Below are positions 53,129 through 64,000 of a DNA stretch of 64,000 bases, piece after piece. The notes beneath the pieces are model-generated. The model ran no database searches. It saw only the letters and a program-made list of their open reading frames with translations, and was not told the DNA's origin. Every line of letters starts with the position of its first letter. Position 1 is the first letter of the stretch. Source of the DNA: Anaeramoeba flamelloides (lineage: Eukaryota; Metamonada; Anaeramoebidae). Location: the NCBI GenBank assembly GCA_027625915.1, contig JANTQA010000045.1:2666001-2730000 (forward strand), in the 5' to 3' direction. The position numbers and the translations under genes were made by a program.

Positions 53129-53329
53129 GAGCCAGTTTCACTTTTAAGGTACAAACTTTCAACGAAATTTAAGGTACAATGAAAATCTCAAATTAAGGCA
53201 CAAAATTTAGATTCAAATAAAATAAATTGTAAAAAAAAAAAAATTCCCAATTTTGTGCCTTAATTTACGATTTTTTTGTTGGACCTTAAATTTCATTGAA
53301 ATTTTGTTACTTAAAAGTGGAACTGACTG
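53129..53329. mobile_element. Tc1/mariner-type MITE, second copy, 201 bp
   Basis: TA-flanked (53127-53128 and 53330-53331). Left end GAGCCAGTTTCACTTTTAAG has drifted from CAGTCAGTTCCAC; right end CTTAAAAGTGGAACTGACTG is intact. The interior follows the 31.7-kb copy (AATTTAAGGTACAATGAAAA, CTCAAATTAAGGCACAAAAT). Confidence 0.8.
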
Positions 53330-53699
53330 TATTTATAATTATTTTAACCTGGGTTTTAAATAAATAATTACAGATTAATTCTTGAAATGAAAAAATCTTG
53401 AAAATTAGTTTCTTCTGGGTGGGTGGGGGGGGGGGGACAAATATTAATTTTAACACACAACGAATACTATAATTTTTTTTTTCACTCTATAAAAAGGAAT
53501 TAAAACACAATTTTTAAAAATGGTAATTTTTTATTGTGACATTTGGTAAAAAATATTACAATTGAAACTTCAATAATATTTAAAATAGTTTTTTTTTTCT
53601 TTGAGACTAATTTCATCTTAGGGAACCAACATGATTTACTTTCAATTACAATATTAATATAATTTTAGACAAATATATAATGATTCTAACCTATCCTAA

Positions 53700-54110
53700 A
53701 GATCAAAACATTATGCAAATTGAAATTTATTTTTCTTTTTTCATAGAAGACTTGCCTTTTAATTGATCAAAGAAACCAAACAATAAACAAATAAGTAAAG
53801 TATGGTATTAGTTTCTTAAAGTTTTACTAATAAAAAAACTAATAAAAAATAAAGGATCAATTAGGAAATATATATCTTATATAAAAAGTAAAATTTTTGA
53901 GAATTTTTATTGTTTATTAAAAAATTACCTTAAAATTGCTAAAAAATTGAGAAAATTACTTCAAAATTATACGCAAATTCAATTCAGATGTTAAAAATTG
54001 CTCAAAAAACAAGGGGCTAACATTCGAAATTGATCTTGTTTGAAGTATGCTATTGAATAGTTAAATTATTAGTGATTTTTAGACGGGAAGAAAAATACAA
54101 GGATTATTTA
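53700..54110. repeat. Dispersed repeat family B, copy 3
   Basis: Shares GTATGGTATTAGTTTCTTAA, AAAGGATCAA, CTAAAAAATTGAGAA and the closing region with copy 2 at 33.6 kb. It lies 2.1 kb to the right of a family A copy, as copy 1 lies 1.7 kb right of its family A copy. Confidence 0.5.
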
Positions 54111-54577
54111 GAGAACATCGGTTTTATTCTTCTGTTTAGTGTATTTTTAACAAAAGTAGGGTTGTTATAAAAAAAGGTATATAGAAACAATTTGAATAAA
54201 GAACTCAAAATAGGTCTTTTGAAGCTCGTTGACTAATTTAATAGATTACTTTGAAACACTTTTGAACAGACCTTTTAATAAGAACTTTTTCATCAATGGA
54301 TTTTTCAAATAAACACAGAAACCTACTAAAAAAAAACGAAACACACGACAAAGCTACCCTATTTATTCTCAAGAAAAATAACACCATTTTGTTTGAAAAA
54401 AACTTATTTTGTGTATAAATTCAACCAAAACTAAAATAATTTGATAGTTTTGAGTTATTTGTACATTTTCATTTTGATCTCGTTCTAATTGAGAACCTCA
54501 AAATCGAAATTTTTATTTTTTATTCATTTTCGAAAAAGAGTTTTTTTTCTCTCGCATTTGTGAAAAATTGGATTGAA

Positions 54578-57500
54578 ATGTCAAAAGAAAGAAAAACACC
54601 ACCATCACCTTTTTTAACGACCATTGAAACCATACCACCACAGCTCACACGATCAACTTCTGCACCTCAAAACCTTTCACTTATCCCACAAGGAATCTTT
54701 GCATATGATACCAAATTTGGAAAGCTCTTTGTTTCTCCAAAAAATCCAAAAACCAAACCAAAAACAGATCATCAAAATTACAGTTCTGTACGACAACTGT
54801 CCCCAAAACCCAAAAAAAAAAAAAAATTGTCTTTTTTTTTAAATCTTTCTTTTTATAAAAATTTTATTTTCCAACAACCCTTTACTCTTTTAAATTCGCT
54901 CTTCATGTAGTTTTTGGAAAGCAATCATTTTTCAAGTGACTCGGTTGTTTCTTCAAAAGAAACTAGTTCCCAAATGTCTTCGAAATCAGACAGAAGTCTA
55001 GACCAATTGGATTTCCAAAATCTTAAGCTAGGTTTGTTGTCTCACCTTCCCAAAAAATTTAATTGCCAAACAACAATTTTCTTTTTTACAAAAAAAACAA
55101 ACACACAACCCTCCTCTTTTCGGACTTTTTCATAAAAACCATTTTTTTCTTGAGAGTCTTGAATCAAATTCGAAAATTTCAAAAAAATTAACACAAGATG
55201 AACAATTTTTTTTTGTACGAGTTTGATCGCAAAATAAGTTTAGGAACAATATTTTTTTGAAAATAATTTAAACAAAAAGGTGGCCCACAACAACAAAAAT
55301 CAATACACTTCACGTCATGTGCAAATGATATGAATTAAATCTTTTTTACTCAAAGAATAAAAGAATAAGCGATCTTTTTTCAACTGCCTATTATTTTTTT
55401 TAGAAAACTTGATTTGATTACTTCATCTGGTTAAAAGATCAGAATTATTCAAAAAAATTCTCGAAAGAAACAGAGAGAACAAATCAAAAGAGAGAACACA
55501 ATGTGTTAATTTCAATGAACCAGCCTCAATTAAAATTTTCGAATCAGTATTCCTCTGTTTGGAAACAATTTGAGTTTTTTGTTAAGAGAGGAATGTTTGA
55601 AAGGATTTCTTTTATTGAATGAATTGATCGCAAAATATATACATTTTAACCTAAGACTAAGTTCTTAAATAACTGCTTCAATACAAGGGCAATAGGGCAT
55701 GATTCAATCGTGGCCATAAACAATTCAAAAATATATATATATATATATACTTTTAATTTAACTCAAAAAAGTTATCCTCTCATTTTCAATTTTTAGTGTT
55801 TCTTATTTGAGTAATAATTCTTCTTATTTTTCAAATATTTCAAAACAAAAGTGAAAGTTATAAAGCTGTGTTGTTATCATTGCTGTTTTTTTCGAGATTT
55901 TTAAAGGCTAATGCTATATTTATTGTTTTTTGGACATTTTTGAAGATTAATTTCATTTTTTCTCTTTAACAAAAATCGTTTATTTTGACTTTTTTTTGAC
56001 AAAATAAATTAAAAAGTCAAATTTTGGTAAAATAAAAGAATCAAGATGATTTCTACGAAGATGAAATTAACTTTGTATATAAAAATGAATTATTTGAGAA
56101 ATCTAAGAATAAAATTGATTTGAATACTTTTTGAGATTGCTAACTTTTTATTATTTTAGAAATATTTCTCCTTTTTGTGCAATATTTCAACAACCGACAG
56201 ATTATCTGGCATTTTTGTTATTATAATTCTAATAATATTTCATCTATTAAAATCGAATATCAAAATTTTAACCAAGATTGGATTCATTATTAAAGAATTT
56301 CCAAACAAATCGAGGTTGCACAAATTAAAGATGCTTTTTCATTTTTTTTTTTATAATTTTCTTTTTGAGGTTTCAAAACCAAGCAATCAAGTTTTCCATC
56401 TAAATTAGCAAATTTGTATATATTGTAACTTGCTCTCGAAAGACTCATTTTTTCGAAAAATACTTTTTTCCTCAATAATTTTTTTTTTTTTTAGCGATCA
56501 AGTATTTTATTCATAAAAGACTTATTTATTTTATAGGAATATATACTTTTTTGGCCAATAAATACTTTTTTGCGAATAAGTACTGTTTTCATAGAAAAGT
56601 CAGGATTTTCATGGATAGGTTCTATTTTTCGCAATTAAAACATGTCTAATAGTAATGTTTGTTGAAAAATACTAAAATAAAATTCAAACATCTTTTTGTT
56701 TTAGATCTTTAAAAAAAATATTCTTTTGAAAAATAGTGCCAAAATAAAAGATTTAAAAGAATTAGTTTTATCTTTATTTGCACCATTCAGCAAAAACCAA
56801 ATAAAGGAAAAGAAAAATAATTTTTTTGACAAAATAAATAAAATTCCAAATTCAGAGACAAAACAAACAATTACTACCAAATCTACAACTTGAAAATTCA
56901 ATTTTTTTGTTAAATTGTAAATATCAGTAAAAATTCAAAATTTTATTCCCCTTTTAAAGATAAATGCTAATTTTTTTAGAGTAATCATTAACAGTTCGAA
57001 TTTTGCATATGGTCTAAATATTCTAAAATTTTCATTTTTATTCCTTTGGTAAATGTAGAAATCATAAAAAATTTCAAATCAGAAAAATAATTGAGAAAAT
57101 GACCGAAAATGAAAATCTAATTTTGAATTTTAAATAATATTTACAATTGAATAAAAAAAATTGAATTTCGTTGTTTTTTTATTTGACAATCAAAGTTAAA
57201 GAGGTATTGCTAAAAATAATTGAATAAAAGGGAAAACATATTGCATTTTATGAATTTTTGATGAAATTATTTTTTTTTCGATTTCACCCTTTTTTGAATC
57301 TCAAAAACTTAAACAACCCCCCCCAAAAAAAACAAATGAGGAAGGAAGCAGATCAAACAAGAAAAGATAAACAAAGATCTGGAATCTTAAAAAAAATAAA
57401 CAATTTCATAGCACTGCTAATTATACAAATTATGTGACTACAAATATGGTGCTTGTTGACAATCCAGGGTGTAAATGTTAATCTTTTTAAACTTAAGCAT

Positions 57501-58786
57501 TTTTCTTTAGAAATGATGCACTTTGTATAATTTTTTCTTAAAATATTAATCCCTGGCACAAAGATAATTTATGGATCAATGGTTACGAAAACAATTGGCA
57601 ATGTAATTTTTTTTTTTTGGATTGACTAAAAAAACCAAGTTCTGTGAACGGAAATGATTTTAATAGTAAACAGATCTTAACATCACAATAATCCAAAAAG
57701 ACCTTGTTATTATTGTTGATAATATTTAATAAAGAAATTCTGGACCACTACTTATTGATTTTGTGATAAATAAAATACCCATTTTCACAAATTCTGTTTT
57801 GATCCTGTTCCTTTTCTGAAAATCCAATTTATTTAAAAAAAAAAGAAAATCGAAAATTTTTATTATTTTCATTGATCTTTGTTCTGATTCACCAACATAA
57901 GTTTATTGGAGGCTATATAGCTGATCGTTGGTGATAATATTTTTAAAATTATTGGAAAATGTAATTTTTTCCAAAATACGTTAATCGTGTTCAGAATGAA
58001 ATATAATTACTTTTATTAATATTATTTATAAAAATTTAAATTTCTTCTTTATAAATTTTCAAAATAGTTGAAGATCTTGATTTTAATAAGCAAACCTTAG
58101 GAAAACAAATGAATAAAAATAACCAAAAATCGACAAATTTCTTTTTAGATTTTGAAAGATTTTCTTCAAACCAAAAAAATATAAACCAGTCAAAAAGACA
58201 AATAATTTCAAAAAAGTCGAAGCGAACTCCAAAATATAATTTTCAATTAGGATATTCACCAAAAAAAAGGGAAAAGAAAAAGAAAAAAAAGAAAGAAAAA
58301 GAAAAAGAAGAAAAAGAAAGAAACCAAAAAATAAATTACATAAATAAGCAATTATCAAATAAAAAATTAAAAAAGAAAAAATATCAAAAACCAAATAATT
58401 CGACAAAAGAAAAACAAAATTTTCAAAAATTGTATCATCAAATTCTTAATCAAAAAAAATCTAACACAATCACAAACACAAACACAAACACAAACCCTAA
58501 TTCAAGGACAAATTCTAATTCTCATTCAAATTCAAATCAAAATTCAAAAAAAATTAAAAAAACTGAAAAAAAAATAAATATTATACATCTTAGTAAATTA
58601 AGAAAACAGCAGTCTAGAAGAAGTTGGAGTTTAGTTTATCCTTATCAAAATGAACAATTTGATTTCAACCATTCATTGAACAGATTAAACACTTCAAAAA
58701 TGAAACCAAACTCAGGCCCATTGATTAATAATAAATTTAACAACAACAGCCACCTGAATAATCACCATAATAATAATAACAATAAC

Positions 58787-58835
<49 letters not shown>

Positions 58836-59194
58836 GAAATTACCAAAATTCCCATTTAAATTCGATCAATAAGCAATCCACATTCGAAAACATGATTCCA
58901 AATAATGAATTAAATTATAATTCCATGAACTTTAATCAAAAACAAAATAATAACCAGCCTATGAATTCAAAAAATTATAAGAATAATCAAAATATAAATC
59001 AAGAACAATTTGCAAATGAAAATAAAAGCTCATTAGAAAAAGAATTTGGTTATTATTCAAAATTTCCATCTTTTTTTGGAACGGGGATTAATTACCCCTT
59101 TATTCCAAAAACGCAACAAGGACCTAGAAAAATGAATAATCCAAGAAATTTAGGTCACCGTAGAGCAAAATCACATGATGTAAACCATTTCTAA
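54578..59194 (+). CDS. Unrecognised Asn-rich basic protein (ORF485), three exons
   Basis: Exons 54578-54787, 54911-55031 and 58068-59194, GT-AG and in phase throughout (0, then 1), giving 485 residues. The N-terminal exon is Pro/Thr/Ser-rich with TRSTSAPQNL, IPQGIFAYDTKFGKLFVSP and Lys-Pro runs; exon 2 is Ser-rich (SDSVVSSKETSSQMSSKSD then LDQLDFQNLKL); exon 3 is Lys-rich, then has a pure Asn run coded by AAT/AAC (about 58760-58830), and ends with a basic patch, PRNLGHRRAKSHDVNHF. No membrane segment, signal peptide or known domain. RRAKSHD and TRSTSAP resemble basic-phosphosite motifs, but no kinase or partner is implied. The 123-bp first intron contrasts with the 3036-bp second. Confidence 0.65.
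55032..58067 (+). other. 3.0-kb intron 2 of ORF485
   Basis: Donor G/GTTTGTTG, acceptor CAAAATAG; the phases agree and the joined frame stays open. Contents: (TA)n at 55730-55748, an eight-C run at 57317-57324, and a patch at 56500-56600 where AATACTTTTTTG-like words recur. Open frames at 56175-56408, 56701-56901 and 57353-57559 match nothing. Confidence 0.6.
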
Positions 59195-60599
59195 CCAATA
59201 TCTTCTAATTATTCCTTTTATTGTATTATTTTTAAAAAACAACAAAAACAAAAGTTTTTGATCAAATGGAAATATTTGTAGGTTGAAATTCATAATATTT
59301 AAAACCATTTCAAAAAAGTATTCTTTAATGGAAAAATTTTTGAAGAACAAGTAGAGTTTGATCCAAATAAATAGAACTGAAAACAAATCGAACACAAAAG
59401 AAATGTTCCAAAGTTTTCTGAAATAAACCCTTCATCAAGAATTATAATTTAAACTCTTTTTCAAATAAAAGGGCACAGAAAATTTCAAGAGTTATTCATA
59501 ATTGAATCAAATTAATTGTAGTATCATTCTAAAAAATATTAGACACTCTTTAAAACATAAAAAAAAACTCTCAAATGGAAAATAAAAACTCATTAAAACA
59601 AAACAATAAAAATTAAAATTAAATATTTTAAAAATTGGTGTTCCCTTTTAGTTGAAATGAGGAATCTCGTTTTGTAAATTGTAAAGAAAAAAAAATTACA
59701 AAATCAATAAAAACCGTTCAACAAGGTTAATTGGGAAAAAATTCTTTACATTTTATCGGTAAATCTTTACACGTTAAACTTTTGTTCTTCAAATTCCCAT
59801 TTTCAATATAAAGCCGCAATTCATTTGGGTATTTTGTTGAAATTGTTTTTTTCAATATTTTCAATTTTGTTTGTTCCAGACATCAATCCAATAATGGTCT
59901 TACAAAATTCCGATATCTAGCTCATTCGAAATCAAACTTAAACTGTTTCCATTTTATACTGACAGATTATTTCCAAATTGGTTTCTTCTTATCTTGTTTT
60001 TTTTTCATTTTCTAAGTGTTCAATATCCATAAATATTAAAACAAAAAATGAAAAAATGAATAATTAAAATGAAAATCACCAAAAAGTGATTTACTTATTA
60101 ACAATCAAATTCAATAGATATTGATGATTTGAGAGGTGTGCTTTTTTGTTTGAAAAAGAGTTTATTTAAAAATACGAGAAAAACACTAACAATTTTTTTA
60201 AAAAATATTTCACAAACCATATTTTTAAAATATGAAAATTTTTTATCTTGGGTATACTTCTTTCTTTGGATACTATTGCAATTTAATTCTTTCTTTTTAA
60301 AAATAAAATTTCGTAAAAGAATGTAAAAAAAAAAAATGTGTTAAAAATTTTGGAATAACTTGATTGATTTATTATAAACGGCTTAGTGTTAAAAAACGCT
60401 TGATCTGTTAAAGAGTGAATTTTGATGTGACTAAATTCGTGACTTCTAATTCAAAGAGTGACTAGATACATAGTCATTAGAAGCAATTTTTAAACGAAAT
60501 TTAATTTTCTAAAATAAAGTTGAATTAAAAAGTTTATCTAAAAAGAAATCTGAAGAATAAAAAATGAAGAAAAAATAAAAAATAGGGTTTTGATGATAT

Positions 60600-61350
60600 C
60601 TATGCTTAAGTCACGATAAAGTTACAAAAATTGCGATAAAGTTACAAAAATCGCTAATTATATGACAAATCGTGATATTCTATAAAATGGCAATAATTAT
60701 TTAAAAATCGTGATAAATGTCAAAATATCACAATTAAAAAGTAATCGCCAGATAATAGTTGATAGGTTTTAGGGCCAATTCAGCAATATTTTTACAAAGA
60801 ATTTTTTTGAACACAAAACAGATTACGTGAAAAAAAGTTATTCTTTTAAAAAACAACAAAAAAAGATACTTTGTTCAATCAAGGATTGATCAGATCAAAG
60901 AGTTTTATTGTATTTTCTTTTTAATTTGGTTGACAAACCTATTGATCTTTTTAAATCAACAACAATAATACCTAAAGATAAATAAATATTTTCATAGTCA
61001 AAACTGGTGTTGCGAATTGCGTTGAATAAAAAGAGCTTCAAAAACAACCAACCCTTTACTCATTCTTTAAAGAATCTATTCTAGGGTTAAAACATTTTCA
61101 ATATTCTAGGAAAGCTGAAAGGAGTTGGATAACTTTTCAAAAGTTTCCACAACAACCTAACCACATTATCGCCAATTATTAAGATTGTTTGTCTTCTTGT
61201 TCTTCCCATATTTTTGTATTGGACAGAAAACCTAACCAGAGTTTTTTGGGTTTTTGTTTGATCAAACACCAATAAGAAGGAAAATTACTCTTTCTTCTTT
61301 TTGGTTATTTAACTTGTGAAGGTAATAACCCCATTTTTAAAAAAACACAT
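60600..61350 (+). repeat. Dispersed repeat D, contiguous copy
   Basis: Block 2 (60600-60790) and block 1 (60850-61350) lie side by side and match 16690-16935 and 15060-15560 in reverse. One frame of block 1 reads QPTLYSFFKE...LKHFQYS...WITFQK, close to QPTLQIFFKE...LKHFLYS...WITFQK in the other copy, but is closed by a stop after NHIIANY. Confidence 0.5.
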
Positions 61351-62299
61351 CTATTTAATATTCAAAGTACATTGTTGAAATGGGTTATTATTTGCTTGAT
61401 CATAAAATTTGTTTGAGATTTTATATTTTGTAAAAAAAAAAAATTAAAAAAATTTTTTTTTTCAACTACAAAAAAATCTAATTCCGTTTATAAAGCTATA
61501 GGTCTTTCAAAACTTTCAAATACTTCAAGACAATTTACAACCTTTGTTAACACTTTCTATCATTTTTAAAGGGGAAAAGTATTAAAAAAGTGTTTTGTTT
61601 TTGTAAAAGTCAAGAGTTGTTAAGGTCATTTCAAAAAAATAATTTTCCATTTTTTTGTGATAAATATTTTTTCAAGATTTTATGGGATATTGCGATGATT
61701 TGATTTATCGTGATAAAGTAGGACTAATAGCGATTTTTTCATATTATCGTGAATTGCTTGTTAATATCGTGATAATATATGTTATCATCAAAACCTCTAA
61801 TAAAGAATTTAAAAATAGAAAAGAAAAATGTTTAGGGTTATTGGAACTAAGATGAATTTGTGTGGCGATATGATCAAAAAGCATTTTGATTTTAGGTTTT
61901 TCTTTCCTTATAGCATGTTTTGTCATATTGGTCAGTAACTATTGGATAGTAATGTTAATTTTTGGAATAGCATTTCACAATTTATTACTGGACAAAAATC
62001 ATTCAAAAATCGTTTGGTTTTATCAATTTCTATTTTCCATTTATTTTTAATCAAGAAAGAAAAAACAAAAAAAAATTGATTTACAAAAGTTTTAATTTTG
62101 AATCCAAAAGCTAAAAATCACCAAAAAAGGACATATTTTCTAATTTTTTCAATTCTGTATATTTGATATCTTATCATTTTGAAATAACTTGAAAAAAATG
62201 TCTTTCATTTTTTTTTTATAGTCCATTAAAAACCTTCCAAAGTAAACTTTGTTTCGGTCAAAGGGGGCCAACATTTTTTTCAAATATCAATTATTTTTT

Positions 62300-62770
62300 C
62301 TAATTGACCATTGAAGAACAAATAAGAATTAAGTAGAATAACACATCTCAAAGAACAGTTGATACCAAATGAAATAAAAGTAATAAATCAATAGATTTTC
62401 TTAAAAATAGAAAAACTCGAATTTCTTAATCCCTATTGAGAAAAACAAAAAGGTTCATTTTGATCTCCCATTGAAGATCCAAATAAAATTCAAAAAGAAA
62501 TAAATATGATTTTTCTACGATCATTTCCGCAGTTTCAATAACATTAGAATAACACTTTTTTGCCAAGTTACTATCGGTTTTGCAATAAAAAAATTTTACA
62601 ATTATCAAAAAAAAAAATCAAAAAAAAAAAAAAGTAAAATAAGAAAAAAATGATTTCAATTTTACAATTATCAAAATAAATTTTTTTCTTCGAATATCCA
62701 TTCAAACTCTTTCAACAAATGTAATTCGCCCTTTATAACTAGGACCCATTTTACTGGAAAATGATTTAAT
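62300..62770. repeat. Dispersed repeat family A, copy 3
   Basis: Aligns with copies 1 and 2 from ACAAATAAGAATTAAGTAG to ACTGGAAAATGATTTAA. It lies about 250 bp before the PUF exon. Confidence 0.55.
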
Positions 62771-63011
62771 TCAAAAAAAATCAGAAAAAATAATTAAAAT
62801 ATTTTTAATCGAAATCATTTGAAATTATTTAAAAATTGAAAAAAGTTCAATATACAAAAATTTCTTTGAAAGAAAATCTGATTTTTTGTTGTTCATTTTT
62901 AAATATCTTTTACCTTTTTGAAAATAACTTATATTCATTTCTTTACCTCCTCTTCAATTTATTATTATGTTATTTTTATTTAATATTACTTTAATAATTA
63001 TTACATTATAG

Positions 63012-63410
63012 GCAATAAACAACAAAACAAGATTTAATAATTTCCTTTCACCATATTTTCAACAAATCATTGGAATGATCTATTATATTTCAAAAGATCC
63101 AACTGAATGTTGTATTCTACAAAAAAAGATAGAAAAAAGCAAAGACCCTCAAGTGTGTAGAATAATCCTAAACGAAATTTCACAACACATTGTTGAGTTA
63201 ATTAAAGATCCTTTTGGTAATTATTTAATACAAAAAATTTATGAGTTTGCCACAGATCAAGATAAAAGCTTGATACTTGAACAAATTTCTACAGATTTTT
63301 TATCAATCTCTTTAAATCAATATGGAACTCGAGCAATACAAAAAATCATTGAATTAATTGAAAAGCCAGAGCATTCGTCATTAATTATAAGACCCATCAA
63401 ATCAATTATT
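63012..63410 (+). CDS. Pumilio/PUF RNA-binding protein, one internal exon (first PUF repeats)
   Basis: PUF proteins bind 3' UTRs, one base per repeat, and repress or localise mRNAs. The exon begins in phase 0 after TATAG (63010-63011) and ends in phase 0 at ATTATT before GTAAAA (63411). Its 133 residues start AINNKTRFNNFLSPYFQQI and give three helical repeats: KDPTECCILQKKIE, KDPFGNYLIQKIYEF and LNQYGTRAIQKIIEL, equivalent to human Pumilio repeats 1-3 (HGSRFIQ, FGNYVIQ, YGCRVIQ). By the PUF code, the N-Y...Q of repeat 2 should read U; repeats 1 (C...Q) and 3 (T-R...Q) are less certain. Later repeats must lie beyond the right edge: no further repeat is visible to 64000, so the next intron exceeds 590 bp. 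Confidence 0.88.
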
Positions 63411-64000
63411 GTAAAAATTATTTTTTTTTTTTCTTTTTCAAAATTTTAAATATAGATTTTCTTTTTTTTTGTTTTTTAATATTTCAAACAATTGATAAAA
63501 ATTGTAAAATGTAGATTGAAAATAGTTTAAGAGATGAAATAGACAGATACCATTAACATATTTATAAAACTTTTTGTTTTTACTTTTTTTCATATGGTTA
63601 GTATTGAAACAAAAAAAATAAAACAAAATGAAAACAAGCATAGTTATTTTATAATGCGTGTTCAAATAATCTACATTATAAGTACTTAGTAGTGACACAA
63701 CAACATGTTATTTGGGAGAATATATCAAGTGAAAATAACTCTAGAAATACTATAACGAGTAATATTTGGTTTTTATTTTGAAAAGGCTTTGTTTAATGTT
63801 AGATTATTGTGAATAACAGTTAAGAATAAGGCGGGTTATTTGTCTAGAGAAAAACAAACAAAAAAAGCAATTAATAGTGAAGAAGAAAATCATGATCAAT
63901 GAAACATTAATATAATTCTTGTTTTTTTTTTCTTCTTGTCATGATTCTTTACATCTTTTTTTTTAAAAACAGTGATGAATTTTGTTGTGTGTTGAACATT
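63411..64000 (+). other. Start of a long PUF-gene intron
   Basis: Donor GTAAAAATT; the remaining 590 bp show no PUF repeat and no other feature. Confidence 0.6.

Larger units (their letters stand above)
49000..54577. other. 5.6-kb intergenic region between PHD gene and ORF485
   Basis: A divergent intergenic space. Contains a 0.48-kb inverted-repeat element (50171-50648), repeat A copy 2 (51120-51600), a nine-C run (51918-51926), the 5S-like sequence (53036-53115), a Tc1-type MITE (53129-53329), an eleven-G run (53426-53436) and repeat B copy 3 (53700-54110). The open frame at 49316-49528 matches nothing. A weak ACTGGTTTTTG...TCTTCATTTTCC match near 49973 may be another ACTGGTATTTG MITE scar. 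Confidence 0.6.
59195..63011. other. 3.8-kb region upstream of the visible PUF exon
   Basis: Must hold the 3' flank of ORF485 and the start of the PUF gene, whose earlier exon(s) I could not find. Contains repeat D (60600-61350, with further ATCGTGAT words to 61780) and repeat A copy 3 (62300-62770). Much of it is probably an intron of the PUF gene. Confidence 0.5.

Noticed and set aside
61744-61926. 60-codon minus-strand frame near repeat D
   Set aside because: Lies in the ATCGTGAT repeat zone and matches no frame of the other copy.

Overview
This is an AT-rich, intron-containing nuclear fragment of a unicellular eukaryote. It holds eight protein genes with GT-AG introns, low-complexity Asn/Glu/Lys/Ser tracts in the proteins, TAA/TGA stops and no sign of a changed genetic code. 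The homopolymer-rich non-coding DNA and the EN/KE/SN protein tracts recall amoeboid or flagellate protists such as Anaeramoeba or Dictyostelium, but nothing here fixes the taxon. About a quarter of the window is coding. I assembled exon structures by hand from splice signals, phase and family conservation.

Layout, left to right: the C-terminal exon of ORC1 (+, 680-1677); a single-exon, leaderless alpha-2-macroglobulin-like thioester protein of bacterial (planctomycete-like) architecture with an Arg-Gly-rich insert where the bait region should lie (+, 8490-12845); a probable Integrator subunit 5 homologue (-, 17108-19909); a four-exon PQ-loop membrane protein (-, 24117-29065); a six-exon RBBP4/RbAp48-type WD40 histone chaperone with a 4-kb last intron (+, 34459-40239); a tandem-PHD-finger protein with a long RE-repeat tail (-, 44711-48999); an unrecognised Asn-rich basic protein in three exons with a 3-kb intron (+, 54578-59194); and one exon of a Pumilio/PUF RNA-binding protein (+, 63012-63410) that runs off the right edge.

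The genes are not an operon and share no single pathway. Several are general nuclear functions: replication origin licensing (ORC1), chromatin (RBBP4, PHD protein), snRNA/transcription processing (Integrator-like) and RNA regulation (PUF).

The spaces between genes and the long introns hold several families of short repeats recognisable by comparing loci within the window: a Tc1/mariner-type MITE with TA duplications (2 copies), a GTCAAGTGC-ended hairpin MITE (4 loci), an ACTGGTATTTG-ended MITE (4 loci), a single 0.48-kb inverted-repeat element, four older dispersed families (A-D), a decayed LINE reverse transcriptase, and a truncated 5S-rRNA-like sequence directly beside a MITE. Intron lengths are mostly 109-139 bp or above 1.3 kb, with one of 422 bp; two of the long introns (RBBP4 and ORF485) showed clear repeats or odd islands.
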